Shown: one piece after another, positions 61,546 to 64,000 of the stretch
Layout: each line of letters opens with the position of its first letter
Numbering within the stretch: position 1 is the stretch's first letter
Source of the DNA: an uncultured Lachnospira sp.
Lineage (GTDB): Bacteria; Bacillota; Clostridia; Lachnospirales; Lachnospiraceae
DNA: 64,000 bases
Direction of reading: 5' to 3'
Assembly: GCA_910585095.1 (NCBI GenBank)
Contig: CAJUBU010000003.1
Span: 36,290 to 100,289, forward strand
Made by a program: the position numbers and the translations under genes
The notes under the pieces: generated by a model
Databases searched by the model: none
The model's input: the letters and a program-made list of their open reading frames with translations, nothing else
What the model was told of the DNA's origin: nothing

Positions 61546-62151
61546 TTATTTATCTTTTAATCCTTTATCAATAAAATCTTGGGATGAAAAAACTCCTGTA
61601 TATTTATGTTCTGTTTCATACCATACTCGATAAATTTCATATTCATCACCATTATTATAAACAAGTGCCTGAATAGTGTCATCTTTAAAAAGAGAATCTT
61701 CTTTTAATCGTCGTTCTGACATTACAGGCGTTTGAAATGTAACTAAAATCATCTCTTTTCCATCACACTCAACTAACTTTGTATCAAAACTTGCTGTTGG
61801 CATACCCTCAAAGCTTTCTAATTTTAGTCCCTTATTTCTTTCAAACTTTTCTTCATACCAACTGCTGATGATATTATACAATTGTTCTTTCTGTGTTTGG
61901 GTAAATGTAAGATTATCACCTTCTCTTACAAATGCTGACTGGTCAACTTCTCCTTCTATGATTGAATATTGAGACTTAATCATCCAATCTTTATCTCTTA
62001 TCAATTCCATTCGCTCTTTTGCCCATTCGCTATTAAGGTCGATATCTTCAGGTATCTGTCCTGCATTAGTAATCGCTTTATGAGTTCCTCCAATTAACAA
62101 TATGGTTACTGCCATACCAGCTATCACTGCAATTTTAATCTTCTTTTTCAT
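61546..62151 (-). CDS. Secreted or anchored protein of unknown function
   Basis: The 201-residue protein has a signal-anchor (about 5-24, IAVIAGMAVTILLIGGTHK) and an acidic domain with LTFTQTQKEQLYNIISSWYEEKF. AAAGGGGTG lies six bases before ATG 62151. The GTG at 62160 adds three residues. Function is unknown. A terminator follows. Confidence 0.68.
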   Translation of the reverse strand: MKKKIKIAVIAGMAVTILLIGGTHKAITNAGQIPEDIDLNSEWAKERMELIRDKDWMIKSQYSIIEGEVDQSAFVREGDNLTFTQTQKEQLYNIISSWYEEKFERNKGLKLESFEGMPTASFDTKLVECDGKEMILVTFQTPVMSERRLKEDSLFKDDTIQALVYNNGDEYEIYRVWYETEHKYTGVFSSQDFIDKGLKDK

Positions 62152-62438
62152 AACATTCACCCCTTTCAGTAAACATTATTTTATTATGTTGACTTGTTCT
62201 TTATTTGTTAATTCATATTGAATTTAACAAATAAAATTTCTCCAATCACCACAGAAACAATACATATATTTTTTTCATCATCTCCTCTCACAAAATTTAT
62301 TATATTGTTAAAAAATAATATATTCATTTTGTCAATCATTTAATGTTTGCTTAAAACTACATATCTATATATTATATAATACGTAAATAATCATAATATA
62401 GTTTTATGAAATGAATAAAAAAACAAAAAAATTTCACC

Positions 62439-63413
62439 TTAACCAAACAATGAATGATAAAAATCAATATAATCTTCCCTTTTTTGATTTGTAAATTCAA
62501 TAGCTGCTCGAGGATGCTGATTTCTTTGTCCAGTAAGCATATACTGCACATCACAGCCCCAGACAACACCACTTTTTTTAAGAGGAACGATTCTATTTTG
62601 AAGGAATCGAAGCACTGGATTAATATTATATTTTGGATTTCTAAGGAATCCTAACAATAGCTCCATATAGCAGTTTCCTGCGCCGCGTCCCATGCCGCCC
62701 ATTGTTGCATCAAGATAACTTACCCCGATAGTACAAGCTTCTATCGTATTTGCAAATGCAAGCTGCTGGTTATTATGTGCATGAATCCCCACCAATTTAC
62801 CTGTTTTTTCACCAATCTTCAAATATTTATCTGCATATCTTCTAATCTGCTCAGGAAAGAGTGAACCATAACTGTCAACAAGATAGATTACATTAACCTT
62901 GCTTCTTGATAATAAATTTAATGCAATATCAAGTTCGTCTTCTGCCGCTGCCGATATCGCCATAATATTAATTGTAGTCTCATATCCCATATCCGCACAA
63001 TAATTAATCATTTCAATAGCAGCAGGAATCGTGTTGACATACGTAGCAATGCGAATCATATCAATAACACTGTCTTTCTTTGGAAGAATATCTTTTTTGT
63101 AATCGGTTCTTCCAACATCTGCCATAACAGCAATTTTCATATCGGTGTTATTATCTCCGACAACTGCCCTGATATCATCCTCATCACAAAACTTCCACTT
63201 GCCAAATTCCTTTACATCAAATATTTCTTTTGAGGCTTTATATCCAAATTCCATATAGTCAACCCCAGATGCCACATTTGCCGTATAAAGATTTTTTACA
63301 AAATCATCTTCAAATTCAAAATTATTTACTAGACCACCATCACGTATTGTACAATCAACCACCTTAATATCTGGTCTAAATGATACCAGTTCGCCTCTTT
63401 GTTCCATCTTCAT
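62439..63413 (-). CDS. Aldolase/HMGL-like TIM-barrel protein (4-hydroxy-2-oxovalerate aldolase type)
   Basis: The 324-residue protein has the DRE-TIM start VVDCTIRDGGLVNNFEF, the metal-binding HAHNNQQLAFANT, and YLVDSYGSLFPEQIR. It probably joins or splits an oxo acid. The acid cannot be identified from sequence. AAAGGA precedes the ATG. Confidence 0.88.
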   Translation of the reverse strand: MKMEQRGELVSFRPDIKVVDCTIRDGGLVNNFEFEDDFVKNLYTANVASGVDYMEFGYKASKEIFDVKEFGKWKFCDEDDIRAVVGDNNTDMKIAVMADVGRTDYKKDILPKKDSVIDMIRIATYVNTIPAAIEMINYCADMGYETTINIMAISAAAEDELDIALNLLSRSKVNVIYLVDSYGSLFPEQIRRYADKYLKIGEKTGKLVGIHAHNNQQLAFANTIEACTIGVSYLDATMGGMGRGAGNCYMELLLGFLRNPKYNINPVLRFLQNRIVPLKKSGVVWGCDVQYMLTGQRNQHPRAAIEFTNQKREDYIDFYHSLFG

Positions 63414-63557
63414 TCATTCCTTTCTCTTTTTCTGCATATTTAATTGTTTCTCTTTTTTGAACAATTCTTTGTCGCTTTAACGCGCTAAATTTATCTTAGT
63501 ATATCATATTTTGTTTAAATGTCAAGATAATTTTTCATTTGATAACCAATAAAATAG

Positions 63558-64000
63558 TTATCCATTCACTAATTGTTTCTCCATTGTCTCAACAACTTCT
63601 CTCATTCCCTTTAAATACTCGCCTTGATTTTTAAATTTTTTCTTGACAACGCGCCATACAAACTCAATATTTTTATCGTTTGTAAGGCGAATAGCTCCGC
63701 CATAGCAATCAATAAAATGCGGTATCGCCTCCCTATTAATTTCCGCATTCAAATAGATTTTAAATTCGGTTCGATATACAGGCGGATGACTCTCGTCATC
63801 AAGACCGCCTTTTATTTCCATAATGCCGACTTTATGCGCTTTTGCTTTTATCAACGCAATCTGTAAAAGATTTTTAGCACAAGGTTCAAGACTTCCATAT
63901 CGGTCTTGCAGTTCATCTTCCATATCTGACAATTCATCTAGTGTTTCAATAGCTGCAATTCGTTTATATACATCTAATTTTTGATATTCACTTTTAATAT
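63558..64000 (-). CDS. mfd: Transcription-repair coupling factor, C-terminal part (cut by window end)
   Basis: The frame stays open to the window edge and encodes the TRCF C-terminal D7 domain, including KLDVYKRIAAIET, DMEDELQDRYG and VKKKFKNQGEYLKGMREVVETM. Mfd removes stalled RNA polymerase and brings UvrA. The N-terminal 85% lies outside the window. Confidence 0.85.
   Translation of the reverse strand, partial: IKSEYQKLDVYKRIAAIETLDELSDMEDELQDRYGSLEPCAKNLLQIALIKAKAHKVGIMEIKGGLDDESHPPVYRTEFKIYLNAEINREAIPHFIDCYGGAIRLTNDKNIEFVWRVVKKKFKNQGEYLKGMREVVETMEKQLVNG

Noticed and set aside
1..64000. tRNA, rRNA or large riboswitch
   Set aside because: Reading both strands I found no tRNA cloverleaf, rRNA core or known aptamer core. 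A covariance scan was not possible here.

Overview
The window is one continuous piece of a low-GC Gram-positive chromosome. The gene set points to an anaerobic Clostridia member, most likely Lachnospiraceae. It includes SpoVT, an HPr next to a fructose PTS operon, an AT-rich coding style with AGGAGG-type ribosome sites, two YhgE/Pip proteins, a fused BirA repressor/ligase, an FMN-binding (NqrC/RnfG-like) protein and many small conserved clostridial proteins. I do not assign a genus. Most genes lie on the minus strand. I saw no rRNA, tRNA, CRISPR array, phage module or intact transposase.

Layout. 0.1-4.8 kb: minus-strand operon of two YhgE/Pip membrane proteins around a small coiled-coil membrane protein. 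5-9.3 kb: spoVT, a HAD phosphatase, mscL, a VanY-type carboxypeptidase, a small unknown gene and ilvE. 9.6-14.8 kb: an ICMT-like membrane methyltransferase, a SplB-like radical SAM protein, a WYL regulator with two GyrI-type effector-binding proteins, and a small XRE regulator followed by a partner gene that shares its N-terminal motif. 15-19 kb: C45 peptidase, a frameshifted gene, an ADP-ribosylglycohydrolase and an esterase. 19.5-26 kb: lysS, greA, dusB, birA, argF. 26.4-32 kb: an SH3/SleB-type cell-wall hydrolase and the fructose operon fruR-fruK-fruA-ptsH. 32.5-42.4 kb: an rRNA methyltransferase, pfkA, dnaE, ftsH, and the divergent pyrG. 42.7-49.8 kb: a TetR/FMN-binding pair, a DUF1848 protein, a FliB-like/phosphopantetheinyl transferase pair, a DUF2752 protein, lgt, a YkgJ-like protein and nth. 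50-58.7 kb: the most accessory-looking region. Two paralogous secreted small proteins, a cysteine-rich lipoprotein, two FtsX/MacB-like permeases and an ATPase face a divergent pair made of a PqqD-like/HPr-kinase-like fusion and an ABC exporter. 58.7-64 kb: degV/marR, a 22-residue-repeat protein, two anchored unknown proteins, an HMGL-like aldolase and the 3' end of mfd.

The best candidate for an undescribed system is 50.06-58.67 kb. It has the parts of a secreted-peptide locus (signal-peptide paralogs, a MacB-type exporter or self-protection pump, a lipoprotein, a peptide-recognition/kinase fusion and a second exporter), but I cannot name a known family for the secreted products.

The second theme is regulatory and repetitive DNA. 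At least four dispersed families of small hairpin-forming repeats occur. One ends at the ribosome-binding site of four genes. One lies just downstream of three minus-strand genes. One has near-perfect terminal inverted repeats. One is an AT-rich 45-bp sequence with a CTCATCAAG core. Several of these run into coding ends and create false N- or C-terminal extensions, so I moved starts where a good ribosome-binding site supports it.
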